In this document: piece after piece, positions 25,361-39,200 of the stretch
Position numbering within the stretch: position 1 is the first letter of the stretch
Layout: the number at the start of each line of letters is the position of its first letter
NCBI GenBank assembly: GCA_037577475.1
Contig: CM075206.1
Location: 10,012,401-10,076,400 of the forward strand
DNA from: Chaunax sp. Z400
Lineage: Eukaryota > Chordata > Actinopteri > Lophiiformes > Chaunacidae
DNA length: 64,000 nucleotides
Direction: 5' to 3'
The notes under the pieces: generated by a model
What the model was told of the DNA's origin: nothing
The model's database searches: none
Seen by the model: the letters and a program-made list of their open reading frames with translations, nothing else
Program-made: the position numbers and the translations under genes

Positions 25361-28300
25361 TAGACATGACCTCGTGGACAGTTTTCATTGGAACTACTTT
25401 CTACTAAAGAAATAGTCTTGACAAACCTTTACAATTGTGTTCTGTGCATTATCCAAAGTTAAAGAGCACTACTTTTGGAAAGAATTATTGCTGTAGAATT
25501 CTTTATGTACTATAATGTTTTTAGTCCTGCGAGAACCACTCGTAAAATTTTATTCACTCACATCGGATCGCAGAAAGTAGCAGAAATCTCAGCGGTACTA
25601 CTAGGGGTAAGTGAGAACGGTGTTTGGGCAAGTTACTCGAAAAATGTACTCTATTATTCATCAATCATTGGCAAAAGTATCAAGTTTCAATACCTACTTG
25701 TGTATTACCTTCACTAACTAAAAATGGCCTCTATGCTAATGCTTCACATGTAATGTTAACTTTGAAACATGTGGAAATAAAATATAGTTTAGCAAGCAAC
25801 CAGCCTCGGGTTTGCAGGGATTTACAGACCATCGACAGCTAGCTTAACGTTAGCTACTGATGTTACAGTGAGTCCAGGCCTCATAGCAACATCTGTGGCT
25901 TCACACACATCAGTGGGTGGCTGAAGCTATAGCTGCCTTCCCACCCCTCCAGGAACTACTCCAAGACACAGCTTACATAACGTAACCCTAATTTCTCGGT
26001 GAGGTTAAAGCTCTGCAGTCTCTCAGGGCTGTGTGTGATAAGCGGGCTACAGTTAATCTTTGAACTTCTTTAATAATCACCGACACAGCAGAACAACTTA
26101 CACATCACACTTGTTCTCTATACAGAACTACTGCAACCAACATCTGTTTCCCCCGTAAACAGCAGCAGGTAGGAACTAAACTTATCTCAGACAAGGGACT
26201 GTGAATAAAACTTAAATACAATACATATATAAATTAAATACATATATATAATAAAGTGCTGTAACTGATAATGAAATAGTTGATTATATAATAAAATCAA
26301 TAATACACAACCCAATAAGTAACATAAATTATTATGGTAAATTTGTAATTAAAATAGCCTATATGTGTAGTGTGTAATAACTAAGGTTACAATAATAATA
26401 CCATTTCTCTTAGTCTCAAACTTAATAGTTTCTTAAAACTGGAATACTACAATATATGTGGTTGTAGCATTCAATCATGATCAAATTTCTTCTTTCACGT
26501 AAAAAAATAATTAAAGAAATTATCTCCAATCTAGTATTTCATGGACATAAAGCAGAAACGGGACAGAGTTTCAGGACGAGGAGGGAAATAAATCCAACGA
26601 GCAAGACCTACCAACCAATGAAAACGGGTTCACCTTTCCTTCATTTCTACTTAGAGAAAAAAAAAAAAACATCACCCATGACTTATTGAGCAAAAACAAG
26701 CCAAGGTGGGATACAAGGCCGTTTTATTAACCAGATGAGTTTATTAAACTTTCGGAGAGAGTCCTTCTGCAGCCAGACAAGAGGGAGCTTGGCCAGGGTC
26801 CGAGACCCAACCTGGGAGAGCCAGCCCAATTACCACTGGAGAAGGAGTCCTTGCAAACGCACACTCTTTCTGAGCACACGCATACACGTAAACACACTGC
26901 ATGTGCTCACACACCGAGCGTACAGGGAGGTCTGAAATGGCAGCAGCAGGCAAATAAACCCCTGGGGACCTGGTAGCTCATAGCTAAGAAGTCAAGCACA
27001 TGTACACTTACACACACACACACACACACATAGCTGTAGGGTGGCCTTAGCTTTCCATATAAAACTCTGCCACTCACCTTCAAATGAAGTGGTGCAGTGG
27101 GCCCAGTAAATATGAGGCAGTGTGTGTGTGCGTGTTTGACCACAGATGCAGGTGGAGCTGTGGTGTGGTTGGACAGACAGTGAGCATCGCTCCAGGTCCG
27201 GCCCTGGCAACGTAACTCAAACACTACAACTTCGTGGTGGATATGAGCAGCTCAGCTCCTGCTAAGCATCAGCAGCAGCTACTGCTGTTTGGAGAGATGC
27301 TGGATGAGAGACTCCCACAATGGCTGCCCCTGTATTTTCATGCTTTACTGAAACTGTATGGGCCTTGCCAAAATAACTACTTCTGGTAATATAACACCTA
27401 ATTTGCCTTGCTGGATTCATGGAAACCATAATACTAAATATTGTAAATACGACCAACCCTTTTCTAATCTTGTGGCTGCCTAAATGTGTGGATACAGACT
27501 AACTTTACCTTAAGTTCCATGCCCGAGTCTTTTTTAGACTCAACCTCTCCACCAACATATACATGCATATCATTGTCACAGTCAAACTCCTGGGAATGCC
27601 TCGTCTGCATGGTCGTGGATGCCTGGCCCCTTCAGAGCTGACACTTCTGGCTGGGATCCCTGGCATCCACAGCTTCCTGATTACCAGCTGTCCCTGCCCT
27701 ACTCTTCTTGTCAAATCCCAGTAACTGAGAAATAAACAAACAGTAAACAAAGGGCCAAGTTTAGCACCACCGTCCGCCGCAGAATGACAACAGGTTTATC
27801 ACTCTCGCTGCCTGCCAACGCTAACTGAGCCTTGCACTCCGGAGAGAGGAGTAAGAAGGCTTTCTTCTTCTTCGAACCGCAGGAGGAGCGCGGATGGGTT
27901 TGTCTGTCCTGCCTCAAGACAAATGGCATCAGCCAAACCAAGAATAAAGAAATGCAGACTGGAACAGCCTAAAAGCAGAAACTCATTGCAGCTCTGCTAA
28001 GGATGAAGGCTTTGTCTCCGATTCCCCCCCTTCTCTCTCTCTCTTATTGTCTCAATCTGTGGACATGTGCTCTCTACAGAGACAAATTCCCCTAGCTTTA
28101 GACACACCAGCCACCAAGAGGAGAACACAGGCCTATTAATAGTCTTCCTGCTCATAAAAAAAGATGTGGCAGATCAAGTTTTTTGGGGGGAGTTTGATAT
28201 GCATGTAATATAATATTAGTCCAATTGTGATGCACCGTCAGAGGCCCCCGCTATGGAAATCTGCATGAAATCACTGTCTGGGCAAGGTCGTAAATCACCA

Positions 28301-29899
28301 ATGGAGTTGTTTATTATTGCAGTACAGTTTTATGGAGGGCGGGCACTTTGCTGGGACGTCCTGGAGAGGAATGCCCAACAGAGGACCTGCAAGGTAATGG
28401 CCCCTTTATTTCCATAAGGGGGTTGACGGGAGTTCAGTGAAGATCAGGCCTTTGGAGAATTACATTACTGTAAAGCCTGATTAAAGCACAGGAACACCTA
28501 TGTCCAACAAAAGCAAGCACAAGACATGTTCACCCATCAGCCACCAGATCTACAGCACATCAAAGGATGATAAATCTCACGAAAGATCATACTGTAGGTC
28601 TGGTAAATGGGATTATAAGTCAGTCAAATGACACAAGCTAAATGGACACAAACCTGCTCTTATTTTTATTCCCTTCTGTTTCGTCCGAGCAGCCAGAGCA
28701 GCTGGCCGACATGCCGAAACACCCACCTTTTATTTCACAAAATGTCTAGTCTGGTTGTGTCTGAGTTTTTCAGCCAGGTCCCAGAGCATCAGGAAAACTT
28801 ATCAAAGAGAACAGACGTCTATTCTGTGCTGCAGAGAGAGCAGCACTCCTCCCATAGAGAGACAGCCAGTCAGGACCTCAGACACTACTTAGTCTTTCAG
28901 CTGTTTGGAAGTGGGAGAAGCACATTAGGGGTCGTTGTGCTTGTGCATTCCGGTGGTAGCAGTCTGACTTGCTCTGTCCAGCCTGACAGACGTACATGCC
29001 TCACTGCGGACATCACTCCCACTCCATCTGAAAACATAATTGATCTGGATATTAAATGGACTGTGCGGCTCTAAATAAAATTCCATGCATGCTTAATTCT
29101 CCAATGTGGGTTTGGCGGCTGGACACTTTCCCTTCTCTCTGTCCTGGCTAATGTTACATGCTGGACTGTCTTTGCTGTGACCCGCTCATAAAATCAGGCT
29201 CATAAATATTTTTCATGTGTTATTTAAACTAACCCGGAGTGGTTCTGGCTCGGAGTGGTTTGATATATTTAAATTATGCATAAAGACTCCAATGGACATT
29301 TGCTAGAAGGACAAAACTACAAATATCAGGCTGAACGTTGGTGTGGCTTCCGTGGCCTCGGGAATACATGATGTATATTAGATATTGTTGAAGCTTTCAA
29401 GGAAATCTTGAATTGACTCAAATCACAAAAAAATGACAACAGAAATGCATCTTCAAAAATATAAAGAGCCTTTGTGTTAATTTGAAAAGCCACATATACA
29501 AAATCAAAGCATGTCTGCCATTCAGATATCGTTGGAAGAAGTATTCTATTGGAGCTATTGTGCAGATTTAAAGACTGTGATTGGCAAGTAGGTGAGTGAT
29601 GTTTGGTCTAAACTTGCACCAGCTCCAGCTTCTATTTGCTTCCTGGTAGGATTAGTAGCTAAAAGTGTCAATCTCTGGATACTGAGGGCGGATAGTAATG
29701 TTATTTTTGTAATATCAACACACAATGGAAAAAAACTTTTAAAAAATGTAATCAAAAATTCAATCAGGCATTCACAATTGTGTCCACAGACAAAATTTAT
29801 TTTAATGCTAGTCTGAAACTATTTGTTAATTGTTTAAAAAAAAAAAATGTTTAAATAAATGCCCTTACAGTTTGAAATAAAAATCAGACAGCAACATGT
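25361..29899. other. intergenic, no supported gene
   Basis: AT-rich DNA around 26200-26500, a CA repeat at 27010-27031 and unique blocks at about 28200-28450 and 29030-29310 that resemble conserved non-coding DNA. No exon of a neighbouring gene is recognised. Confidence 0.55.
27010..27031. repeat. CA microsatellite
   Basis: About eleven CA units. Confidence 0.95.
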
Positions 29900-29917
29900 A
29901 ACAGTTCACAAATCATT

Positions 29918-29923
29918 TTTAAT
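29918..29923 (-). promoter_or_regulatory. candidate eya1 polyadenylation signal (ATTAAA)
   Basis: ATTAAA on the minus strand is followed by AATGATTTGTGAACTG and then a GT-rich element, the usual arrangement of a vertebrate cleavage site. It is the best-supported of four candidates downstream of the stop codon. Confidence 0.45.
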
Positions 29924-30581
29924 TTAAACACAATCAAATAATAATGTCAAAAACATCTGTACACATATTTTGCAGACACGACAATCTTTTGCATTTCACA
30001 ATGAGGCCCATGTAGTGTAAAGTATTTCCAGTTTGCATTTATGATTGCAACATAATAAAAAAAAGCGTGCTGTATGAATTTATAAAACATTTCCTCTATT
30101 TACCTACCATTACCTTGATCTAGCAGCAATATGTAGATGTCCCCTTAGTATGAGGGAAGAAGTTGTAATCAGAGGGTGGGGGTGGGGAGGGGTGCATGTT
30201 AGGGGGAGAGAGGGATCCAAATTGAAATGTGAAGGCCAACAGTGATCATGTGCAAAGGAAAAATTAGAAACGCAACAAATTGGTTTCCGTTTAAGAAATT
30301 CACAGTCGATAGCACATGTCCTGTATGTTCACAAGCCCCTCAGAGTTAGTGGCTTTTCTCTCTATGTTGACCAAAGTTTCCCCACACACAGATGTAAAAG
30401 CATTACGAAAAGGACTCCATGTGTTTCAACTATCTGAAAGAGGGACAGAATGACAGAATCTTCAGAGTCAAAATAAAAACACTACATAGAAAATAACGCT
30501 CGCTGTACAAGAGTTTTCATAGCGCTTGTATAAAAGATAATAAACCCGATTCAAGCCTGTTGGTTTAATCTTAATCTCAGA

Positions 30582-30587
30582 TTTATT
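30582..30587 (-). promoter_or_regulatory. candidate proximal polyadenylation signal (AATAAA)
   Basis: A canonical AATAAA on the transcribed strand about 1.34 kb after the eya1 stop codon. It would give a shorter 3' UTR. No strong GT-rich element is obvious immediately downstream. Confidence 0.3.
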
Positions 30588-31924
30588 TTAATTTGTTGCT
30601 AAAATGGCTCTCAGGAGTTTTGTGACTTCCGTGCCATGTCCGAAACCCTTATTAGAATTAAGTTTGCTTCCAAATATATGGGGTCAGGGCTGCAAGCTGG
30701 TGAAATGCCTAAAGGATATGAATTATGAGCTACCTTTCTGAATAACTAAAAAAAAAAAACCCTCTTTCCATTCAGTATATGAATCTAAACAGGACTTGCA
30801 GTAAGGGAACTTGTTAAGCTGTATAAAGATGTGACTGAGAACCAAATGAAGGTCATTGACACTTGACATCCATGCTTTTGGTCTTGACAAAACGATTTAT
30901 CACAAAATCCCATTATCTACATATTTGTTTACTGAACAAAACTTGAACACATCAACACTTTCAGGCGTCGCACAAGCGCATGTACGACGGGATGCTTTTT
31001 TATTCTTTTACTTCAATGAAAAAGCATTGCCACCTTTGAAGAGCATGTACCTAAATGAATATAGGAAGGAATAGTCCAGTGATTACAAACTTACACACAC
31101 AAAAAAGATTTCCTCTATACACGATTGTCTCAGCATTGTAAATTAAGTTTTTTTGAAATTTTCTTAAATTATTAGAAAACCCCTTTTTGTTGTTTTTTTT
31201 CTTTTCTTCCATAAACGTCTTCCTCTCGCTGTGGTGGAAATCAATAGTATGTTGTAAAAGGCACGAGTCTTTGTCATCGAGGTACCTTCTCAGTGGCACG
31301 GTGCCACTCACAAAGTCTCCGTTCATAAATAAGAAGCACAGGACTCCCAGGCCGACAGGTGACAGAGGAGCAGTCCCTTTGTCTGTCTGTCCCGTGACGG
31401 GAGAGAGACTGAAAAGTGGATTAACAGGTAAGGATAGACAGAGATGTGAGGTGAAGAAATGTCACCAGCAGTAGTCCTGTGGTGAGGTGAGGCGAGTCAG
31501 GCGAGGCCATCAGTAGCTCTGCTCTTCTCACAGGTGTGAACCCTGACAGAGTCCCGCCACAAACAGGGGGCTGTAAAACACTTTGACAGCTTCAGAAAGC
31601 GGCCAATTCACAGTAACCAGGGCAAGCAGCTGCAGTGCCATAAATTCACCTCTCCCCTTCGCTTCCAGAAAGAAAAAAAAAAAGTTAAGGGTTAAGACGA
31701 AGTGTGACCGTATGTCAGCACATTAACCATGTGCTCAGCCGTTTTTTTTCCCCCCCCATTCTCCTCTTCTTTTCTTCCTGTGTAGTGGAAGAAAGACGCC
31801 AGGCAGCACAGGGGGGGCCTGTTCTGAGCTGCAGGGTCTGTGGTAAGCGGGGTGGGGCTGGAGGGCGAAGGTGAAAGGTTGCAGGGTGCTGAGGCGGAGC
31901 AGGGTGAACGATGGTGGTGTAGTG

Positions 31925-32005
31925 CTACAAGTACTCCAGGTCCAGAGCGTGGTGGAGGGCCATGAGGTCTGAATGGCTGGAGATCCTCCAGAAGGGCATG
32001 TTGTG
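31925..32005 (-). CDS. eya1: eya1 last coding exon (residues 568-593 and stop)
   Basis: This 81-nt coding segment follows a TCTCCTACAG acceptor. It encodes [20 protein letters not shown] then LDLEYL and a TAG stop at 31927-31925. [10 protein letters not shown] is diagnostic of EYA1; EYA2 and EYA4 have SDLLALHQAL. The C-terminus reads DLEYL where other EYA1/2/4 proteins I know end ELEYL, a conservative change in an otherwise near-fixed tail. The exon continues into the 3' UTR. Confidence 0.98.
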   Translation of the reverse strand, partial: HNMPFWRISSHSDLMALHHALDLEYL

Positions 32006-34162
32006 CTGTAGGAGAAATAAAAACATCATAAGTTTTATTTTAAATACTGAAAACGATCAATTCAATTGAATTTTTTCAGCTGAAACAATGAGTCAATAAT
32101 TGATAAGCCAAATCAAAGAAAATTATAGTAATTATTTCATACATTTATCAAACACAAACTGTTGGATTTATCAGGGTTTTTTATCATAGTAAATTAAATA
32201 TCTTTGAATTTCTTACTTTTGGTTTGTGAAACTGTGATGGGCATTTTTCACTATTTTTTAATGGCAGAATGATTCGTACAAAAATAATGGACAAATGAAT
32301 CAATATTGAAAATAAACAACTTTAAAATAACATCTTAACATTTGCAAGAAGCCCTTTCATTATTTACACTGTAGCTAATACATTCAAAGAATGGAGTAAA
32401 GTCTGATCGGTGAAAGCAATAATATCAATAACACACCTGAACCGCTCCTCCTCTTGTTCCCAAAGAGTAGAATAGAAGCTACTTAGTACATTTTTGAATT
32501 TTTCTTCTGCATCAACGTGGGGTTTTATACTGTTTTCATAAGTGTCTTCCACCTCAACAGAAGTAAAAAAAAATCTTTTGAATGAACCTCCTGCCTGTCA
32601 GTGTGTGTTTAGGACGGTGCAAATGAGCTGTTGTTCCCAAGCAGAGGACGGGGGAGAAACCTGAGTCGCAGAGAATGAAAGGAGCTTGTCAGGTAGGGTC
32701 CTCGGCTCCTCAGTGTGTGGAGCCCATTACCCTTCCCTTATCAAAGGTATGGCCTCTCCCAGGCATATGTTCCGCTTAGGAGAGCCTGCACTGACCCTTA
32801 AAAAGCTCTTTGCTTTTTGTTTTGTAAATTGTCTTTGCTTTTAAGTTTAAAAGCTGGAGATGTTATCTCTGCCGTCTCTCCCAGGCAACAGTAATAACTG
32901 AAGGCAGAATTGTTTCAGGGATTGAGGATTTTTTCAGATGAAGGAATGAGGGCTGAGAGAACTTTCAGACATTTGCTTTTGTAGTTCCACACAGTGTCAC
33001 GTCTGATATGTGCCTCCTGACGGGTGAAATTGTTGTTGTGTTATTTCATGTCCTTTCTGGTGTTGACACAGAAACCTTTTACCACATGGTGTGTCGTGGG
33101 ACTCACACCACTCAAAGGGGGGGAAAACACCTTATCCTTACATCAATGTCACACTCCGACAACTCAAGACTGAGGGAAAATATTTGCATCTTTTTCCACA
33201 ATCATTTCTCAAGACCGTATTCCCAGGGTGTGTTCGCTTTTCATAACACAGAGCTATTGCTTTACACACTTGTCCAGGCTAAAGGTTGCTACCTCTTCCT
33301 AATCGTCGTCTAATCACTCTTCATCTGTCCTCATGCCTCTGCTCAGTGTTTACTGAGAAACAGGTGAAAAAGGAGCTGGAGGCTTTTCAAAGGGAAACTG
33401 GGTGTCTTCCCCCTGACACTGTGGCTCACCAAAACTGTCAGTGAAATATGCTCTTAGGCCACTGATTAATTTGCTAATGAATGTTTGCTGTCTGTGGCTT
33501 GCATGCGGCATTTGGTTTACATCCAGACTTGGCAGTAACGCTGAATACACAAACTGTGGAGCCAGAGCCGACAGGTAACATAAAAAAGGGCAATGTCAGA
33601 TGTCAGATTCATCAGAACAGATACTGTCAGGTTTCCTGAGACAGTATCTGACATGTCGGCTTTGAGCCTTTCATGCTAGCACGCTTATCGTTGCAGTGGA
33701 TGTTTTAATTTCACCAACAATGATTTAGTGTTTACGATGTGCCTTCAGCATGCCTGAAAGGGCTTGCCTAGCATTACACATACAGCATTCAGACTGCTCA
33801 GGGCACCAAAGCAGGAATATATAATTATGCCATCTCTCCCCTCCCCTGCTCTGTAAACCTGAGATGGTGGAGGAAGAGCGCTGATTACACACTACAGACT
33901 CTCTCTCTTGTACTTGGATGCCCTTTAAGAGGATAAATGCATGGAAGCAGAGAAAGACTGTTGAGAGCTGGAGCGCTGACTCCTTTCTTTTAAAACTATG
34001 GCAGGTATGTTTTTTTGTTCTGGAAGCTTTCATAATGAACTCATGACCCTCCGGAATGTACGTCTAAATTTCTTCATCCTTTCTCCTAGCGTGTGTATTC
34101 CTGATCTCTTCTGATGGCCCAGTTTGTATATATTATGTGGTATCTATTCTTAGGCTTCTTAC
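32006..34162 (-). other. eya1 intron between last two coding exons
   Basis: A 2.16-kb intron with no coding exon that I can recognise. It holds the inverted repeat at 33566-33661 and two exact TCAGGTTTC (MEF3/SIX) matches, at 32656-32664 (minus strand) and 33627-33635 (plus strand). Confidence 0.85.
33566..33661. repeat. intronic imperfect inverted repeat (hairpin) with a SIX-type site at its tip
   Basis: Between the last two eya1 exons, CAGATACTGTCAGG (33618-33631) faces CCTGAGACAGTATCTG (33635-33650), a 14-bp stem with a two-base GA bulge and a TTT loop. Outside it AGCCGACA (33566-33573) is complementary to TGTCGGCT (33654-33661), and TGTCAGAT (33594-33601) can pair with ATCTGACA. The left arm looks like the complement of the right with two short insertions. 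The tip contains TCAGGTTTC, the MEF3/SIX consensus. Confidence 0.7.
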
Positions 34163-34263
34163 CTTTTTTGAGCCTTGCTCCTCTTCCACACCATCTCCAA
34201 CGACAATGTAAACAACTTTCCTCCCGAACCTTTGAATTACTCGCTCAAAGCAGCTCTCCTTCC
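34163..34263 (-). CDS. eya1: eya1 coding exon (residues 534-567), HAD motif IV
   Basis: This 101-nt exon follows a CTCCATAG acceptor and ends at GTAAG. It encodes [20 protein letters not shown] then [20 protein letters not shown] supplies the acidic metal-binding residues of motif IV (D557 and E560/E561 in this protein). Changes from human EYA1 as I recall it are conservative: RVIQ for RIIQ, YIVVGDG for YVVIGDG, and QGSKK for QGAKK. All catalytic positions are intact. Confidence 0.98.
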
Positions 34264-35255
<992 letters not shown>

Positions 35256-35529
35256 TCACTCTATGGGAGGACAGAAGAAAACACAGTTTGCCGAAAATAA
35301 AGACACTGCAATGTGTCACTTGTTTAAAACATGTTCTGCAATGAAAGATTGGATCCAAGTTCCTTTTTAAAGTCACTTCTCTTAACACACTTTGACAGAA
35401 AAAGCCTGTCCAAAAGACAATTTGGTGTTTTTTAATAGCTTGGGAGGATGGAGTTGACTTATTTACACCACATGCAAGTCCATTTATGTGTGGTGTGGGA
35501 CTGGGTACAAGTTTCCTTACGGAGTCCTA

Positions 35530-35667
<138 letters not shown>

Positions 35668-35780
35668 TTAGGTTGGACCAGCCCTCCGAATACCACTGAA
35701 ATTTTCAGAAATTTACCCCGACCAAGTGGTGTGGGCGTGTGTGCTTTCAGTGCACACACGTGAACACGCGCGAACACTCA

Positions 35781-36017
<237 letters not shown>

Positions 36018-36087
36018 TCAGAGACAAAAGAAAGAACGTGTCAGCAAGACAAGACCAAGAGAGGGTACGGATGATTTTGACTATTCA

Positions 36088-36288
<201 letters not shown>

Positions 36289-39200
36289 TTACACAAGAAA
36301 TATATACATATACATATTGGTGCTTTGGACTTGACACCACAATCTTAAACCCCTTTGCCTTGACATTCCCTTTTTATCCCTCACCAGCGCAGTCCAAACA
36401 AACACTGACCTCATCATCAGTCACAATGGACTGCTACCACTAGAGGGGTCTGAGGATATGCACACCCACAGATACAGAATAACCATTTAAGTAACCAATT
36501 AAGTTTCAATAACCCTGCTCCGGTTGGCATTTGAACTGCTATGTCTGTGAGCACTGATATATACACATACAGTAGAGAGATGCATGTCAGCTGGCTGAAT
36601 GTATAAAGAGCCTTGGCAGTAATGGTCTGTGTTTGAGTGTGTGCATCTCTAGACACATGTACACACTCCTCTTGCCCTTTGGGGGTGCCTGGCTCCTCTT
36701 GGAGAGGTAGAGGGATTCTGCAGCTCTGCACTGATTCCGCCGGTACACAGTAACACAATCCAGACTTTCTGGTAAATGTAACCTACTAGAAAAATTGAAC
36801 CTGATGCTAACCGCCAATGAAATTATGACCTCTGATTGCTGCTGCGCCACACACCAACACAGCCCGGGGCCAGTCGGCCAGGCAGCCGGCAAAAGAACGC
36901 AGGAGAAAGCAGACTGAAAATCTGTTATTAGTTTTCCATTTATAGGAGAGCTCTAGTGACCCCCCCCCCCTCAACCAACACCACCTCTCTCCACCTCCTC
37001 AGCCGGCCTGAAATGTGAGGGAGGCTTGCCTTGGCATTCAGATCAACGTGTTTCACGTGGGGCAGAGCATGTTTAAAGACTAGCGAAGCTTCTTTTTGAT
37101 GAAACTTGGGGTGGCTAGCAATTTAGCTGACAGAAGGTTGAACAATAGCCTTGTTAGGAGGAAACGCTTTTAAAAGGAATATGACATCTAACTCTCAATT
37201 TGTTTCAGTCAGCCCTGATCTAAAATGAAAAACAGGGAGTGCATTTGATATCTCTATGAAGCAGTTATAATAATTTCTCAGGAAAGCAACAGGGTTTAAG
37301 TTTGGTTGTGAAACTGACAAAAGTGTTGAAAGGAAAAGTTTCTCCCGTTAAACGTTATGTTAGAAATAATAACTTCTCATGGAAATTGAGACTCGAGGAC
37401 GAGGATTCCTCTGGTCTCAAAGTATGAAAAATCCCTCACGATTTTTTAAAGCTTTTTAATTAAGTTTCATCCGGTTGTTAAGACACCAAAACATAGAAAG
37501 GACTTCCTTGTTTTAAGTCAATCTAACTGAGGCCAAATGCTGACGTTATTGCATTCCTCTCTAATGCTAGAGCAGGGTAAGGGTAAGGGCTTTGGACTGT
37601 AAACCTTTTTTATTTTACTGGTTCCCCTCTGAACAAATTTTTCATCTCCCTGGATTTGTGGGGAGAGGGAGGGGAGAGTGACGTGAGGAGAAACTCAAAC
37701 CAGCTGTTCTTTAACAGAATTAAAATCTTGACCCCCAACCCCTGCTCTAATGCAGCCAGTCTCTCGCCAAGCCTCTCCCAGCAAGCCCCGAGATCCAAAG
37801 AGGAAAAGACTTTGACCCCGTGACCCCTCTCCCCTCCTCTCCGGGGCTCTGGCACCCCGATAAGGGGGTGGAAGGGTAGAGAGGTGGAGATGGAGGAGAG
37901 CAGTGGGTAAAGGCTGCAGGAGAGAGTGCAAAGTGACCTCACATGGAGCCCCACGTTAGAGAAGATGGACTGCCAATTGGAGATGGGGTTTAGATGGGGC
38001 TCTTAGCTCCGCTGGCTTAATCTGTTTAAAGACACTCACCAACAGATCTTTAGTAGTTGAATAAAGCAGCAATTTGTCTGGGCTTAAAGGTCTGCTGTCA
38101 ACAAACTTGTGGATAATTTATATTCGCAGATTATCCCCAAACTTTTTCTCAGAGCAGGACCCAAGCCAGGAGTGTTGGCGTGCTTAATTCTTTAAGTAGT
38201 AGAGGCATGTCTGTTTGTTTAGGAAAACAAAAACTGCACTCTGGGTTAAGCACCTCATAAAGCCTTCTTTCAAAAACCTCCCATTCTGGTGCAAGTGACT
38301 GGAATGCTTCTATTATCCAATAATTACCTGTTGATCACTGAGACACAATCAGCCGACTACCAAAGCCCCTACCAACCCTTTTATTTTGGTACAGGAGCAT
38401 TCAGTTCCACTCGTTTGGTAAATCATTGCCTAATTGTATGCTGTCTCCTGAATGACAATAGGTGGCCATGTTTGTTCGCCTAGTGTAATGTGTTTCTTTC
38501 AGAATCTGACAGCCAGCAAAGAACAAAACAACCATTTGAGAACGATATTACTCAGCATGTTAATTATAAGCCTATTAGAGGTGCCAGAGCCAAACCTCCA
38601 ACACGACCCCAACTTGTAAATATGTTGTGTAATTAAGCCTAAATGTAGTCATTATAACTGTGGCTTGATTACTAATGATGTTTCATGGGCTTTTCAAAAT
38701 CATCAAAGATCTTAAACGAGTCAAAATTCAAACAGCCAAGAAAAACACAGTGGTTTGGGATAGAATTCCATTGATTTTGCATGTTTACAAAGTTGTTGTT
38801 TTTTTGATTGCTTAGATGTTATAACACTAAATTAACTGCTGAACTCGGTTTAAGACCTCCACAGAAAAGCATCTGTGTCTGTGTGCTGCGAATAAAACGG
38901 GAAGGGGTTCTAGGCAGAATTTGCAGAAATGAACAATTACCGTTCCCAGCTGGGGATAGCATAAACCTCTGCACCGGCTTACTGGGAGAACTGGGAGCGC
39001 TAATAGAGGAGGTGGCTGTGGGTAATGTCATACAGTAACCCTTACACATACTCATTAGGAGCCACTTCTGAAGGCCTCGTAAACACCACAGAGCCATGGA
39101 TGGTGTAGGTTGAACTCAAGTACAGTCGTATAGTGGATCGGTTGGAAAGAAACTCTAAGGGGTGGTGGATTTTACTCACTGAAGGCCTTGGTCATGGACT

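Larger units (their letters stand above)
29900..31924 (-). other. eya1: probable eya1 3' untranslated region
   Basis: About 2 kb follows the stop codon without a further long frame or a convincing splice signal. It is AT-rich with T-rich and A-rich runs. Candidate polyadenylation signals on the transcribed strand are AATAAA at 30999-31004 and 30582-30587, and ATTAAA at 29918-29923. The last has a GT-rich stretch (TGTTACATGTTGCTGTCTG) about 20-40 nt downstream and is my preferred end; another AATAAA at 29796-29801 lies further on. The exact end cannot be fixed without transcript data. Confidence 0.55.

Noticed and set aside
28628..29074. 148-codon plus-strand open frame
   Set aside because: No similarity to a known family and it runs into a block that looks like non-coding regulatory DNA.
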